NCBI RefSeq assembly: GCF_019511645.1
Contig: NZ_JAEUAX010000001.1
Span: forward strand, 372,001 to 436,000
Length of the DNA stretch: 64,000 nucleotides
Reading direction: 5' to 3'
Origin: Microbacterium ureisolvens
Lineage (GTDB): Bacteria > Actinomycetota > Actinomycetes > Actinomycetales > Microbacteriaceae
A program made the translations under genes and the position numbers. Position 1 is the stretch's first letter, and each line of letters opens with the position of its first letter. The notes under the pieces were generated by a model. It was not told the DNA's origin. It made no database searches and worked only from the letters and a program-made list of their open reading frames with translations. Shown piece after piece: positions 1 to 8,586 of the stretch.

Positions 1-107
1 CCGAGTCGCCGGGCGACGCATTGGGCGACGACGCCGCGATCGCTCTGCGCAACGACTCGTTCCGCAAGGCCGTCGAGCACGCCGAGAGGTTCATCCACGG
101 CCGCTGA
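1..107 (+). CDS. 3' end of an unidentified protein
   Basis: An open frame enters from the left edge and stops at TGA 105-107. It encodes the last 34 residues, ending ...FRKAVEHAERFIHGR. The composition is charged and helical. There is too little sequence to assign a family. It reads in the same direction as the VOC gene that follows about 75 bp later, so the two may share a transcript. Confidence 0.5.
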   Translation, partial: ESPGDALGDDAAIALRNDSFRKAVEHAERFIHGR

Positions 108-182
108 CCCTGAGCAGCATGGTCGCCGACGCCGCGATGCGTACCGTTGCGCGTCTGCGGCCGGTCGACAAGGGTGGGACGC

Positions 183-659
183 ATGAGCGCAGTGACCCCG
201 TTCCTCTGGTTCGACGATTCCGCCGAGGAGGCCGTCACGTTCTACACTCGGCTGATCCCGGACTCCGAGCTGGTGACGATCGACCGATACCCGGACGAGG
301 TGCCGGGCATGGGCGGGAAAGTCATGCACGTGCACTTCCGGCTGGGCGGCCGCGACTACTTCGGGATGGATGCCGGTCCGCAGTTCCCGTTCACCGAGGC
401 AGTCTCCCTGTATGTGGCCTGCCGCGATCAGGCCGAGGTCGACCGCTACTGGGACGCCTTGACGGCGGACGGCGGCCAGGAGCAGCCGTGCGGGTGGCTC
501 AAGGACCGTTGGGGGCTGTCCTGGCAGATCATCCCCGACCGGCTCGTGGAGCTGATCCGTCATCCCGATCCCGAGGTCGCGCACCGCGCCGTGCAGGCGA
601 TGCTCCGCATGCGGCGCATCGACCTCGCGGCCCTCGAGGCGGCCGTGGCTGACGGATGA
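183..659 (+). CDS. VOC family protein (3-demethylubiquinone methyltransferase-like fold)
   Basis: A 158-residue protein beginning MSAVTPFLWF, with the FYT...IPDSELV and FPFTEAVSLYV blocks and the C-terminal GLSWQIIP element. These are typical of PhnB/3-dmu-9-type VOC (glyoxalase/bleomycin-resistance fold) proteins. Such proteins are single-domain cytoplasmic metalloenzyme relatives whose substrates are mostly unknown, so no reaction is proposed. An in-frame ATG lies 36 bp upstream, but the start at 183 places the conserved TPFLWFDD strand at the N-terminus as in relatives, and a GGGTGGGA stretch precedes it. The stop overlaps the next gene (ATGA), so the two are probably co-translated. Confidence 0.8.
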   Translation: MSAVTPFLWFDDSAEEAVTFYTRLIPDSELVTIDRYPDEVPGMGGKVMHVHFRLGGRDYFGMDAGPQFPFTEAVSLYVACRDQAEVDRYWDALTADGGQEQPCGWLKDRWGLSWQIIPDRLVELIRHPDPEVAHRAVQAMLRMRRIDLAALEAAVADG

Positions 660-1795
660 GACGCGACGCCCGGTGGCCGGCGGTCGGATGCCTCTTCCTG
701 GCGCTGATCGCGGCATCCGGGTGCAGCGCCCCGGCTGCCCGGCCGGCGCCGTCCTCGCAGGCGCCCACGGTCGGCCCGGCCCCCGCTCCCGCCGCCGAGA
801 CATGGTGGCGCGCCGGATCCGTCACGGGCACGCTCGCGTCGGAGCTCGTCGCCCCGTGGTCTGTCGTGCCGCTCGACGGCGGGGGAGCGCTCATCTCCGA
901 ACGCGGCGACGGCACGGTGCTCGAACTCACGGCCGCCGGCGAGGTACGCTCCGTCGGCACGATCGCCGGTGTGGTGTCGGGCGGCGAGTCGGGCCTCCAC
1001 GGCCTCGCGCTGCTGCGAACGGACGGCGCGCCGATGCTCTACGCGTACTTCGGTGCGGCCGACGACAATCGCGTGGCACGGATGCCGCTGCGCGGCGAGC
1101 CGGGATCCTTCGAGCTGGGCGAGCCCGAGGTGATCCTCGACGGCATCGCGCGTGCCAGCACGCACGACGGCGGCCGCCTCGCCTTCGGCCCGGACGGGTA
1201 CCTGTACGTCACGACGGGAGATGCACAGCTGAGCGATGCCGCGCAGGACCCCGACAGCCTCAACGGCAAGATCCTGCGCGTCACCGCCGACGGCGAGCCT
1301 GCCGGCGGCAATCCGTGGGCCACCCGCGTGTGGTCGATGGGCCATCGCAACGTGCAGGGGATCGCGTGGACGGCCGATGGCACGATGTGGGCCAGCGAGT
1401 TCGGTCAGAACGCCTGGGATGAGCTCAACCGCATCGAACCGGGCGCGAACTACGGCTGGCCCGTGGTCGAGGGGATCGCCGGGCGAGGGGAGTTCGCCGA
1501 TCCGGTGGCGCAGTGGCCGACGAGCGACGCGAGCCCCAGCGGCATCGCCGCCCGCGGCGACACGGTCTTCATGGCGGGGCTCCGCGGTGAGCGGCTCTGG
1601 CAGATCGACACCTCCGCGGGCACGGTGCGCGGCGAACCCGTCGCCGCGCTCGCCGGCGAGTACGGACGGCTGCGGGACGTCGTCGCGCTGCCCGACAGCT
1701 CGCTGTGGCTCCTGACGAACAACACCGACGGCCGGGGTTCGCCCCGGCCGGGCGACGATCTGCTCCTGCGGGTGGAGCTCGTCCCGGAGCCGTGA
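656..1795 (+). CDS. PQQ-dependent sugar dehydrogenase-like lipoprotein
   Basis: A 379-residue secreted beta-propeller of the glucose/sorbosone dehydrogenase (GSDH) family. A signal peptide ends in a lipobox with Cys23 (A-S-G-C), predicting lipid anchoring outside the membrane. GSDH signatures appear in order: SGLHGLAL, HDGGRLAFGPDGYLYVTTGD, LNGKILRV, GHRNVQGIAW and SEFGQNAWDELNRIEPG.NYGWP. The family oxidises aldose sugars with PQQ, although many actinobacterial members have no known substrate and the window contains no PQQ synthesis genes. It overlaps the VOC gene by 4 bp. Family assignment is secure. Activity is inference. Confidence 0.86.
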   Translation: MRRDARWPAVGCLFLALIAASGCSAPAARPAPSSQAPTVGPAPAPAAETWWRAGSVTGTLASELVAPWSVVPLDGGGALISERGDGTVLELTAAGEVRSVGTIAGVVSGGESGLHGLALLRTDGAPMLYAYFGAADDNRVARMPLRGEPGSFELGEPEVILDGIARASTHDGGRLAFGPDGYLYVTTGDAQLSDAAQDPDSLNGKILRVTADGEPAGGNPWATRVWSMGHRNVQGIAWTADGTMWASEFGQNAWDELNRIEPGANYGWPVVEGIAGRGEFADPVAQWPTSDASPSGIAARGDTVFMAGLRGERLWQIDTSAGTVRGEPVAALAGEYGRLRDVVALPDSSLWLLTNNTDGRGSPRPGDDLLLRVELVPEP

Positions 1796-1824
1796 GAGGT
1801 GAGTCGGCGCGCCCTCCGGCACGC

Positions 1825-1830
1825 TACGGT
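1825..1830 (+). promoter_or_regulatory. -10 element for a leaderless transcript
   Basis: TACGGT followed by exactly 6 bases and then the GTG start at 1837. The transcription start would coincide with the start codon. No Shine-Dalgarno sequence is present. Confidence 0.5.
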
Positions 1831-1836
1831 GAAACC

Positions 1837-2934
1837 GTGACCTCGCAGCCCCGTTGTCCGCATTGTCGCCACTTCGTCTACCTGGACACGCTGCAGTGTC
1901 CGAACTGCGAAGCCGAGATCGGCTACCACATCCCGACACGTGAGTTCTTCGGGCTCCGACACGGCCAGGCCGTCGTCGACGGCCAGACCTGGTACACCTG
2001 CTCGAATCGCGAGTGGGCCTGCAACTGGCTCGTGTGGGAGAACGCCCCGGCCGGCCGCTGCTTCTCGTGCCGGCTCACTCGTCGCCGTCCCGCCGCCGAC
2101 GACACCGTCGCCCTCGACAAGCTCGCGAAGACCGAGGAGGCCAAGCGACGGCTGCTCCTGCAGCTCGCCGACCTCGGCCTGCCGATCGTCGGCTGGGACG
2201 TCGAGAAGGGCGGACTCGGATTCGACCTGATCTCGAGCCTCTCGGACGGCAAGCCGGTCACCATCGGGCACGCCAACGGCATCATCACGATCGACCTGGC
2301 CGAGAGCCTCGACGATCGGCGGGAGGCCCTGCGCGTGCGGCTCGGCGAGCCCTATCGCACGATCCTCGGGCACCTCCGCCACGAGGTCGGGCACTACTAC
2401 CAGAACGTCCTCCTCACCGACGACGAGCTCTGGGCCCGGTGCCGCGAGCTGTTCGGCGACGAGCGCACCAGCTACCGAGATGCGTTGAAGCGTCACTACA
2501 AGCTCGGCGCCCCGTCGGATTGGCACGAGGCCTTCATCTCGGAGTACGCCACCATGCACCCGTGGGAGGACTTCGCCGAGACCTTCGCGCACTACCTCCA
2601 CATCACCGGCACCCTCCAGACCGCCGCCGTCATCGGCATCCATCTCGACGCGTCCGTGACGAATCTCCGCGACACGGACGTCGTGCCTCTCGAGTCTTAC
2701 GAGAACGAGCCGATCCAGCGGCTGCTCACCGACTGGGAGTGGCTGTCGCAGGCGTTCAACCGCATCAACCGATCGATGGGCTTCGGCGACCTGTATCCGT
2801 TCACGATCGTGACGCCGGTGCGGCACAAGCTCGCCTTCGTCCACGACATCGTGACGCGCGCACCGCTCAGCCCGGGGCAGCAGTACATGCTCGCGATGGC
2901 CGGCGCAGGGGCGGGGGAGCCGGAGTCGTCATGA
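1837..2934 (+). CDS. putative zinc-binding metallopeptidase with zinc ribbon
   Basis: A 365-residue cytoplasmic protein. The N-terminus holds a zinc ribbon (C7-x2-C10 ... C21-x2-C24), and a second Cys cluster follows around residues 60-85. The catalytic HExxH-like motif H182-E-V-G-H186 (HEVGHYYQ) is followed by a downstream W-x-E-DFAE-x-FAHYLH block that probably supplies further metal ligands. This matches the putative zinc-binding metallopeptidase family formerly called DUF2248; no substrate is known. An open frame continues upstream to 1705, but GTG 1837 is chosen because it follows a TANNNT box by 6 bp and places the first Cys pair near the N-terminus. It overlaps the next gene by 4 bp. 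Confidence 0.82.
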   Translation: MTSQPRCPHCRHFVYLDTLQCPNCEAEIGYHIPTREFFGLRHGQAVVDGQTWYTCSNREWACNWLVWENAPAGRCFSCRLTRRRPAADDTVALDKLAKTEEAKRRLLLQLADLGLPIVGWDVEKGGLGFDLISSLSDGKPVTIGHANGIITIDLAESLDDRREALRVRLGEPYRTILGHLRHEVGHYYQNVLLTDDELWARCRELFGDERTSYRDALKRHYKLGAPSDWHEAFISEYATMHPWEDFAETFAHYLHITGTLQTAAVIGIHLDASVTNLRDTDVVPLESYENEPIQRLLTDWEWLSQAFNRINRSMGFGDLYPFTIVTPVRHKLAFVHDIVTRAPLSPGQQYMLAMAGAGAGEPESS

Positions 2935-4607
2935 GGTCATTCGCGCGGGGGCAGCGGGTGATCGGTGCGGCGACGCACTACGTCGAGAACCAGCCGCCCT
3001 GGCGCGTGGATGTCGACGAGTACACGCTCAACGCCCCGCTCGTGGCGGCCGTCGGTGCGTTCGGGGCGGACTGGGCCGACCAAGGGCTTCGTGAGGCGGG
3101 GACGCTGGTCGGGTCGGGATCGTTCCAGCGCGACGCGCATCTCGCGAATGTGCACACGCCCGTCGCGCACGCCCACGACCGCTGGGGTTATCGCCTGGAC
3201 GAGGTCGAGTACGACCCGTCGTATCACCGGGTGATCGGCGAGGCCGTGTCCCGCGGCGCGCACACGTCAGCCTGGGCGGACCCTCGACCCGGGGCGCATG
3301 TCGCGCGCGCGGCGATGTTCATGCTGTTCGCGCAGGTGGAGCCCGGGCACGCGTGCCCGGTGTCGATGACGCACGCCGCGGTCGCCTCGATCCGAGGGAC
3401 GCCGTGGGTCGCCGACGAATGGCTCCCACGCGCGTACTCGCGCGAGTACGATCCGCGGCTCGTCGTCGACGGCGGCAAGTCGAGCGCGCTCATCGGGATG
3501 GCGATGACCGAGAAGCAGGGCGGGTCGGACGTGCGCGCGGGCACCACCGTGGGCGAGTCGATGGGCGGGCATGCGTACCAGCTCACCGGTCACAAGTGGT
3601 TCTGCTCGGCGCCGATGTCGGACGGTTTCCTAGTGCTCGCGCACACCCGCAGCGGCGGCGTCGAGGAAGGCCTCACCTGTGTGTTCGTGCCACGCATGCT
3701 GCCGCACGGCATACGCAACGTCTTCCGCATCCAGCGGCTGAAGGACAAGCTCGGCAACCGCGCCAACGCGTCGGCGGAGGTCGAGTTCGACGGCACGGTC
3801 GGCTTCCTCGTGGGCGAGCCGGGCCGGGGCGTCCGGGCGATCATCGAGATGGTCCAGCGCACGCGGCTCGACTGCGTGCTGGGCACGGCCGCGGGCATGC
3901 GGCAGTCGGTCGCCGAGGCGGTGTGGCACGCCCGCGGGCGGGAGGCGTTCGGTGCGCTCCTGGTCGATCAGCCTGCCATGACCGCGGTACTCGCCGATCT
4001 CGCCCTTGAATACCAGGCGGCGATGCTCACCGGCCTGCGCCTCGCGCAGCTCTTCGAGGCCGAGGCATCCGCGCGCGATATCGCCCTGCGCCGCCTCGCC
4101 ACGCCCGTCTCGAAGTACTGGGTGTGCAAGCGCGGCCCGAATCACGCGTACGAGGCGCTCGAGTGCCTCGGCGGGAACGGGTACACCGAGTCCTTCCCGC
4201 TTGCCGGACGCTACCGGGAGCAACCCGTCATGGCGATCTGGGAGGGCTCGGGAAACGTCATCGCCCTCGACGTGCTGCGGGCCCTCACCCGAGACCCGGA
4301 ATCCGGCGAGGCCTTCGCCGACGAACTCGCGACCACGGCGGGCGCCTCGGCGGTGCTCGATCGGCACGTGGAGCGCACACTCGCCCTGCTGGAGAGCCTT
4401 GCCGCCGATCCGGACGAGGCCCCTTCTCAGGTTCGTCGGCTCAGCGAGGATCTCGCCCTCGCGTTCCAGGCGTCGCTCATGCTCCGACACGCGCCGGGGC
4501 TCGACGCCGACACCTTCATCGCCGCCCGGCTGGGCGAGGACCGCCGAGCGCAGTACGGCGTGCTGCCTTCGGGAACGGATGCCGCGGCCATCGTCGCGCG
4601 CCACTGA
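2931..4607 (+). CDS. AidB-like acyl-CoA dehydrogenase family protein
   Basis: A 558-residue flavoprotein of the acyl-CoA dehydrogenase superfamily. Visible motifs are MTEKQGGSDVR (FAD/substrate-binding loop), TGHKWFCSAPMSDGFLVLA, RLKDKLGNRANASAEVEF and the C-terminal LGGNGYTE..P..RYREQPVMAIWEGSGNVIALDVLR. The size and the last motif fit the AidB/DUF5135 branch rather than the 380-residue fatty-acid oxidation enzymes. AidB of E. coli belongs to the alkylation (Ada) response and binds DNA. Whether this member does so is unknown. The start at ATG 2931 overlaps the metallopeptidase stop (ATGA), indicating coupling. The frame stays open far upstream, but that is only high-GC shadow. Confidence 0.85.
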   Translation: MRSFARGQRVIGAATHYVENQPPWRVDVDEYTLNAPLVAAVGAFGADWADQGLREAGTLVGSGSFQRDAHLANVHTPVAHAHDRWGYRLDEVEYDPSYHRVIGEAVSRGAHTSAWADPRPGAHVARAAMFMLFAQVEPGHACPVSMTHAAVASIRGTPWVADEWLPRAYSREYDPRLVVDGGKSSALIGMAMTEKQGGSDVRAGTTVGESMGGHAYQLTGHKWFCSAPMSDGFLVLAHTRSGGVEEGLTCVFVPRMLPHGIRNVFRIQRLKDKLGNRANASAEVEFDGTVGFLVGEPGRGVRAIIEMVQRTRLDCVLGTAAGMRQSVAEAVWHARGREAFGALLVDQPAMTAVLADLALEYQAAMLTGLRLAQLFEAEASARDIALRRLATPVSKYWVCKRGPNHAYEALECLGGNGYTESFPLAGRYREQPVMAIWEGSGNVIALDVLRALTRDPESGEAFADELATTAGASAVLDRHVERTLALLESLAADPDEAPSQVRRLSEDLALAFQASLMLRHAPGLDADTFIAARLGEDRRAQYGVLPSGTDAAAIVARH

Positions 4608-4622
4608 GGATCCGCCCGCGCG

Positions 4623-4628
4623 TAGGCT
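4623..4628 (+). promoter_or_regulatory. -10 element for a leaderless transcript
   Basis: TAGGCT, then 6 bases, then GTG 4635. No ribosome-binding site lies between them. Confidence 0.55.
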
Positions 4629-4634
4629 GTTCGA

Positions 4635-5846
4635 GTGACTGCGGCGCGACGTTCCCTTCTGTTCGCCGCGGTCATCGCAGCCACGGCGATCGTCTGCGCG
4701 TCGTGCGCGGCCACCCCTGCTGCGAAGCCCCCGGCGACCCCGTCGCCGTCCGCCACCGCCACCGCCACCGCGACGCCCGATGTCGCAGGTCTCGTTCCGG
4801 CGGAGCAGGCGGTCGCCGCGATGTCGCTGCGAGAACGCGCGGCGAGCGTGGTGATGGGCCACATTCCGACGACGGACGCTGCCGCCCTGCGCTCGTACAT
4901 GGAATCCACCGACGCCGGCGGCTTCCTGCTGATGGGCGCGAACATCCCCGCCGACGAGGCCGCGCTGAAGGAGCTCACCGCCGCGCTCACGGTGGATCCG
5001 GCGCAGCCACCGCTCATCGCCATCGATCAGGAGGGCGGTGACGTGTCGCGGCTCCCGTGGGACGATCTCGCGGCCCCGCTCGAACTGCAGCAGGCCGATG
5101 CCGCCACCGTCGAGGCGGCGTACGCCGGCCGCGGGGCGCTCGTGCGCCGCGCCGGGATTCCCGTCAACTTCGGCATCGTCGCGGACGTCACCGCCGACCC
5201 GAACTCGTTCATCCATCGCCGGGTCCTCGGGACGACGCCCGACACCGCAGCCGCACATGTGGCGGCGGCCGTCGCCGGTGAGAAGGGCAGGGTGTTCTCG
5301 ACTCTGAAGCACTTCCCGGGTCACGGCGCGGCTCCGGGAGATTCCCACTCATCGATCCCGTCCACGCCGATGCCGATCGACCAGTGGCGCGCCGCCGACG
5401 CGGTTCCGTTTCAGGCGGGGGTGGACGCCGGGGCCGAACTGCTCATGTTCGGTCACCTGGCGTACACCGCCGTCGACCCGGCGCCGGCGAGCCTCTCATC
5501 GGAGTGGCACCGCATCGCTCGCGACGAGCTCGGCTTCGAGGGCGTGACGATCACGGACGATCTCGGGATGCTGGAGGACTCGGGTCTGCCCGATTACGCC
5601 GATCCTGTCGCGAACGCCGTCGACGCCCTTGCGGCCGGCAACGACATGGTGCTGACCGTGGTCTCGTCGACGCCGGAGACAGCACCGCGCATCATCGACG
5701 GCATCGTCAGCGCGGTGGAGTCGGGCGCCGTGCCCGCGGAACGACTCGACCAGGCCGCGACCCGCGTGATGGAGCTGCGTCTCGCCGTCGCCGAGGCGGG
5801 AGGGGGCGAGCTGCCGTGCACGACGTGCGCGGACCCCGCCGAATGA
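4635..5846 (+). CDS. NagZ-type GH3 beta-N-acetylhexosaminidase, lipoprotein
   Basis: A 403-residue glycoside hydrolase family 3 protein with a lipoprotein signal (Cys24) and a Thr/Ala/Pro-rich linker before the catalytic barrel. The NagZ signature KHFPGHG....DSH is present, supplying the Asp-His general acid/base dyad of this subfamily. GVTITDDLGM carries the nucleophile Asp, and IDQEGGDVSRLP is the substrate loop. It should release N-acetylglucosamine from cell-wall or chitin-type glycans outside the cell. Its stop lies 1 bp from that of the convergent gene, and no terminator is seen between them. Confidence 0.87.
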   Translation: MTAARRSLLFAAVIAATAIVCASCAATPAAKPPATPSPSATATATATPDVAGLVPAEQAVAAMSLRERAASVVMGHIPTTDAAALRSYMESTDAGGFLLMGANIPADEAALKELTAALTVDPAQPPLIAIDQEGGDVSRLPWDDLAAPLELQQADAATVEAAYAGRGALVRRAGIPVNFGIVADVTADPNSFIHRRVLGTTPDTAAAHVAAAVAGEKGRVFSTLKHFPGHGAAPGDSHSSIPSTPMPIDQWRAADAVPFQAGVDAGAELLMFGHLAYTAVDPAPASLSSEWHRIARDELGFEGVTITDDLGMLEDSGLPDYADPVANAVDALAAGNDMVLTVVSSTPETAPRIIDGIVSAVESGAVPAERLDQAATRVMELRLAVAEAGGGELPCTTCADPAE

Positions 5847-5847
5847 G

Positions 5848-6720
5848 TCAGTCGCCGGCGATCTGGAGGAGCCTCGCGCGAAGGAGCTGACCTCGCTCGG
5901 CGAAACCCCGCTGCGCGCGGACGTACGCGGCCTTTCCCTCCGCAGTCTCGATGGGCACGGCGTCGTAACCCCAGTCGGCGAGGTCGTACGGCGACGCGCG
6001 CATGTCGAGCTCGCGGACGTCGCGGGCCAGCTCGAAGGCATCGAGCAGCACCTCACCGGGCACGAGCGGCCCGAGCTTCACCGCCCACTTATAGAGGTCC
6101 ATGCCTGCGTGCAGGCAGCCGGGCTGCTCGAGATCGGACTGGCTCTCACGCGTGAGCGTATCCCTGTTGCGCGGGACGGCCTCGGGCGTGAAGAAACGGA
6201 AGGCGTCGAAGTGCGTGCAGCGCAGGTCGTGAGCCTCGACGACCGCGTCCGTCGAGTCCTGCCCCAGCCGCAGCGGGACGGGATGCCGGTGCTCAGCCTG
6301 CCGGTACACCATCGCCCACTCGTGCAGCCCGAAGCAGCCGAAGCCCGGGGCGCGTCCGGCAGTGGCTCGGAGGATACGCGCGACGTTCGCGACGAGCCCA
6401 CCCCGCTCGGCGCGGAAGCCTTCGCCGTCGACCGAGAGAGCTCCGGGCACATGGCCCGGACGATACCAGCGCCATTCGGCGCGCGCATCGGAGGAGGCAT
6501 CCGCCAGCTCCACGCCCTCGCCGGGGTGCCAGCGGTGGAGGACCGCCGGTTTGTACGAGTAGTACGTGAAGAGGAAGTCCTCGACGGGGTGAGTCTCGTG
6601 GCGGGCGGCGCGTGAGCGATGCGCCGCAGTCAGGGCTCGGGCGCGCTCCTCGTGAGCAGCCGAACGCTCGCGCCACACGGCCCCCGCCAGCACAGGGGCT
6701 TCAGCAGGCGCGATCGTCAC
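5848..6720 (-). CDS. conserved actinobacterial protein of unknown function (often labelled 3-methyladenine DNA glycosylase)
   Basis: A 290-residue soluble protein with distinctive blocks HPVEDFLFTYYSYKP, WHPG.GV, FGCFGLHEWAMVYR, RLGQ..TD.VVE and CTHFDAFRFFTP. These resemble an actinobacterial family that databases often call 3-methyladenine DNA glycosylase. I see no helix-hairpin-helix or AlkA/AAG catalytic signature, so I do not endorse that name. The GTG start at 6720 lies 6 bp after a TATCCT box. Neighbours on the same strand (SRAP repair protein, phosphatase) give no strong functional hint. Confidence 0.75.
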   Translation of the reverse strand: MTIAPAEAPVLAGAVWRERSAAHEERARALTAAHRSRAARHETHPVEDFLFTYYSYKPAVLHRWHPGEGVELADASSDARAEWRWYRPGHVPGALSVDGEGFRAERGGLVANVARILRATAGRAPGFGCFGLHEWAMVYRQAEHRHPVPLRLGQDSTDAVVEAHDLRCTHFDAFRFFTPEAVPRNRDTLTRESQSDLEQPGCLHAGMDLYKWAVKLGPLVPGEVLLDAFELARDVRELDMRASPYDLADWGYDAVPIETAEGKAAYVRAQRGFAERGQLLRARLLQIAGD

Positions 6721-6726
6721 CGTTCG

Positions 6727-6732
6727 AGGATA
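6727..6732 (-). promoter_or_regulatory. -10 element for a leaderless transcript
   Basis: On the minus strand TATCCT is followed by 6 bases and the GTG start at 6720. Confidence 0.5.
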
Positions 6733-6765
6733 CGCGGGGCGCCTGGGCCGGGACGGCGCCTGTGG

Positions 6766-7479
6766 TCAGGAGTCGACTGGCTCGATCAGCTCCGGCGAGT
6801 TGTTGCGCACGTTTCCGACGGCCTTCGACACCTCGTGGTCGTCGAGCGTTTCGGCGAGGGCCGGAGCGGCGTCGATCGCCGCGTCGAGCACGTCGCGCAC
6901 GTTGTCGGTCGTCGGGTCGAGCCAGGCGTCGGCGTGGTCAGGATCGAGGAAGAGCGGCATGCGGTCGTGGATCGAGCCGAGGTGCCCGATCGAGTCGCGG
7001 GTGAGGATCGTGAAGCTCAGCAGCCAACGCTCGGGGTCGTCGTCGCCCTTCGTCTTGTCGCGCCACCACTCGTAGAGCCCGGCGAGGAACAGCGGCTCGC
7101 CGTCTGCGGGGTGGATGTAATGAGGCACCTTGACGCCGTCGACGTTCTTCCACTCGTAATAGCCCGAGACAGGCACCACGGCGCGGCGCTTCTCCAGGGC
7201 GCCGCGGAACATCGGCTTGTCTTCCAGTTCCTCGGCGCGGGCGTTGAAGGCGCGCGCGCCGATCTTGGTGTCTTTCGCCCAGGAGGGGATCAGGCCCCAG
7301 CGGGCAGCCTCCAGGCGGCGCGTGGGGGGTTCGGTCTTGGCCGAGTCGAGCACGATCGCGGCGCTGCTGGTCGGGGCCACGTTGTACGACGGCTCGGGAA
7401 GGTCGTCGCCTTCGACATCGACGCGCAGCACCCCGACGAGGTCGGAGCCGGCACTGGCCACTACGAAGCGTCCGCACAT
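6766..7479 (-). CDS. SOS response-associated peptidase (SRAP/HMCES-YedK family)
   Basis: A 237-residue SRAP protein starting MCGRFV. After Met removal Cys2 becomes the N-terminal catalytic residue that forms a stable thiazolidine crosslink with abasic sites in single-stranded DNA, shielding them at replication forks. Conserved blocks are YNVAPT (Asn), RWGLIPSWAKD, FNARAEE, VVPVSGYYEWK (Glu) and the late active-site His in SIHDRMPL. Length is normal for the family. It begins 6 bp after a TAGGCT box, so it is probably leaderless. Function is established for the family and directly supported by motifs. Confidence 0.93.
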   Translation of the reverse strand: MCGRFVVASAGSDLVGVLRVDVEGDDLPEPSYNVAPTSSAAIVLDSAKTEPPTRRLEAARWGLIPSWAKDTKIGARAFNARAEELEDKPMFRGALEKRRAVVPVSGYYEWKNVDGVKVPHYIHPADGEPLFLAGLYEWWRDKTKGDDDPERWLLSFTILTRDSIGHLGSIHDRMPLFLDPDHADAWLDPTTDNVRDVLDAAIDAAPALAETLDDHEVSKAVGNVRNNSPELIEPVDS

Positions 7480-7485
7480 GCGGCC

Positions 7486-7491
7486 AGCCTA
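7486..7491 (-). promoter_or_regulatory. -10 element for a leaderless transcript
   Basis: TAGGCT on the minus strand, 6 bases before the ATG of the SRAP gene. Confidence 0.55.
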
Positions 7492-7526
7492 CGCGCGGAC
7501 GCCGACATCGCAGCGGGCAGGACCGG

Positions 7527-8582
7527 TCAGGCTTCGAGCGCTCCGGCGGCGCCGAGGACGCCGACATCCTCCAGTCGTTCCAACAGGCCCGCGCCGTCGC
7601 TGTCGCTCACCCACGGCACCTTGGCGGCGGCATGGTCGTTGACGGCCGTGCGTCCGCCCGCGAGCACGGCCTCGGCGGGGGAGAGGCGCCGGATGGCGAC
7701 GGCCACGACGCGCGACGGATGCTCGTCGGTGAACGTGGTGTAGATCGCGTCATCGTGCTGGCCGTCGTCGCCGATCAGGAGCCACCGTACGTGCGGGAAC
7801 TCGTCGGCGAGGCGACGCAGGTTGGAGAGCTTGTGCGCCTTTCCGCTGCGGAACCACCGGTCGTGGGTCGGGCCCCAGTCGGTGAGCAGGAGCGCGCCCG
7901 GCGGGAAGACGTGGCGGCTGAGGAACCGGATCAGCGTCGGCGCGATGTTCCACGCTCCCGTGGAGAGGTAGATGAGGGGGGCGCCCGGGTTCTCGCGCAC
8001 GACGCGCTCCATGAGCACCGCCATGCCCGGGACCGGCTGGCGAGCGTGCTCGTTGACCACGAACGAGTTCCAGGCGGCGAGCAGCGGGCGAGGAATGGCC
8101 GTGACCATGACGGTGTCGTCGACGTCGGAGACGATTCCGAACCGCACGTCCGGTGCGACGATGTAGGCCCGCGTCTCGACCGGCGCGCCGCCTTCCACCG
8201 ACATCGTGAAGCTCTGCCAGCCCGGCTGGAGGTCCGCCGGGAGCCTCGTGTCGATCACACCGCCCCGATCGGCGACGACCTCGTGGTCCACGCCCGCGAT
8301 GGTCACCGTGACCTGGGCGTACCCGATGGGGACGGCGGCGAAGCTTCGCCAGCCGCGCACGCCGGCGTACTCGCCGGAGGTCGTCTCCTTCACCGGCGGG
8401 ACGATCATCACCCGACCGAGAACCCGCACCCAGTCGGGGCCGCCATAACCCGGGAAGGGCGCGACGGTGGGCGTCTGGCCGCGGCGGCGCGCACGCCGCT
8501 CGCGCCACGCATGGAACCGGTACTCCAGGCGTGCCAGCCACAGGATCTTGGCGCGCACATTCGGGGGATCGGTGTGGGGCAC
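7527..8582 (-). CDS. APP1-type phosphatase (DUF2183 family)
   Basis: A 351-residue protein with an N-terminal beta-rich region (residues about 50-150) and a C-terminal HAD-like domain. The latter carries FGIVSDVDDTVMVT (DxDxT nucleophile motif), LIYLSTGAWN, LLTDWGPTHD and LLIGDDGQHD. This matches the yeast App1 phosphatidate phosphatase catalytic domain family. Bacterial members presumably dephosphorylate a lipid or related phosphate ester; substrate unknown. Its start is 4 bp after the DedA stop, so it is the second gene of a DedA-APP1 operon, which hints at a membrane-lipid role. Confidence 0.85.
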   Translation of the reverse strand: MPHTDPPNVRAKILWLARLEYRFHAWRERRARRRGQTPTVAPFPGYGGPDWVRVLGRVMIVPPVKETTSGEYAGVRGWRSFAAVPIGYAQVTVTIAGVDHEVVADRGGVIDTRLPADLQPGWQSFTMSVEGGAPVETRAYIVAPDVRFGIVSDVDDTVMVTAIPRPLLAAWNSFVVNEHARQPVPGMAVLMERVVRENPGAPLIYLSTGAWNIAPTLIRFLSRHVFPPGALLLTDWGPTHDRWFRSGKAHKLSNLRRLADEFPHVRWLLIGDDGQHDDAIYTTFTDEHPSRVVAVAIRRLSPAEAVLAGGRTAVNDHAAAKVPWVSDSDGAGLLERLEDVGVLGAAGALEA

Positions 8583-8586
8583 CCCT

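Noticed and set aside
560-1939. Long antisense open frame (459 codons)
   Set aside because: It lies opposite the GSDH and metallopeptidase genes, is Arg/Gly/Ala-rich without family motifs, and is a typical high-GC shadow. The same applies to 3630-5348, 15386-17167, 22605-24143, 25081-27585 and 27604-29526.
2013-2930. 864-residue reading of the acyl-CoA dehydrogenase frame
   Set aside because: The first 306 codons overlap the metallopeptidase in another frame and show no homology. The ATGA overlap at 2931 is the natural start.
5848-6720. 3-methyladenine DNA glycosylase function
   Set aside because: The name is common in databases for this family, but no glycosylase catalytic or helix-hairpin-helix motif is visible.
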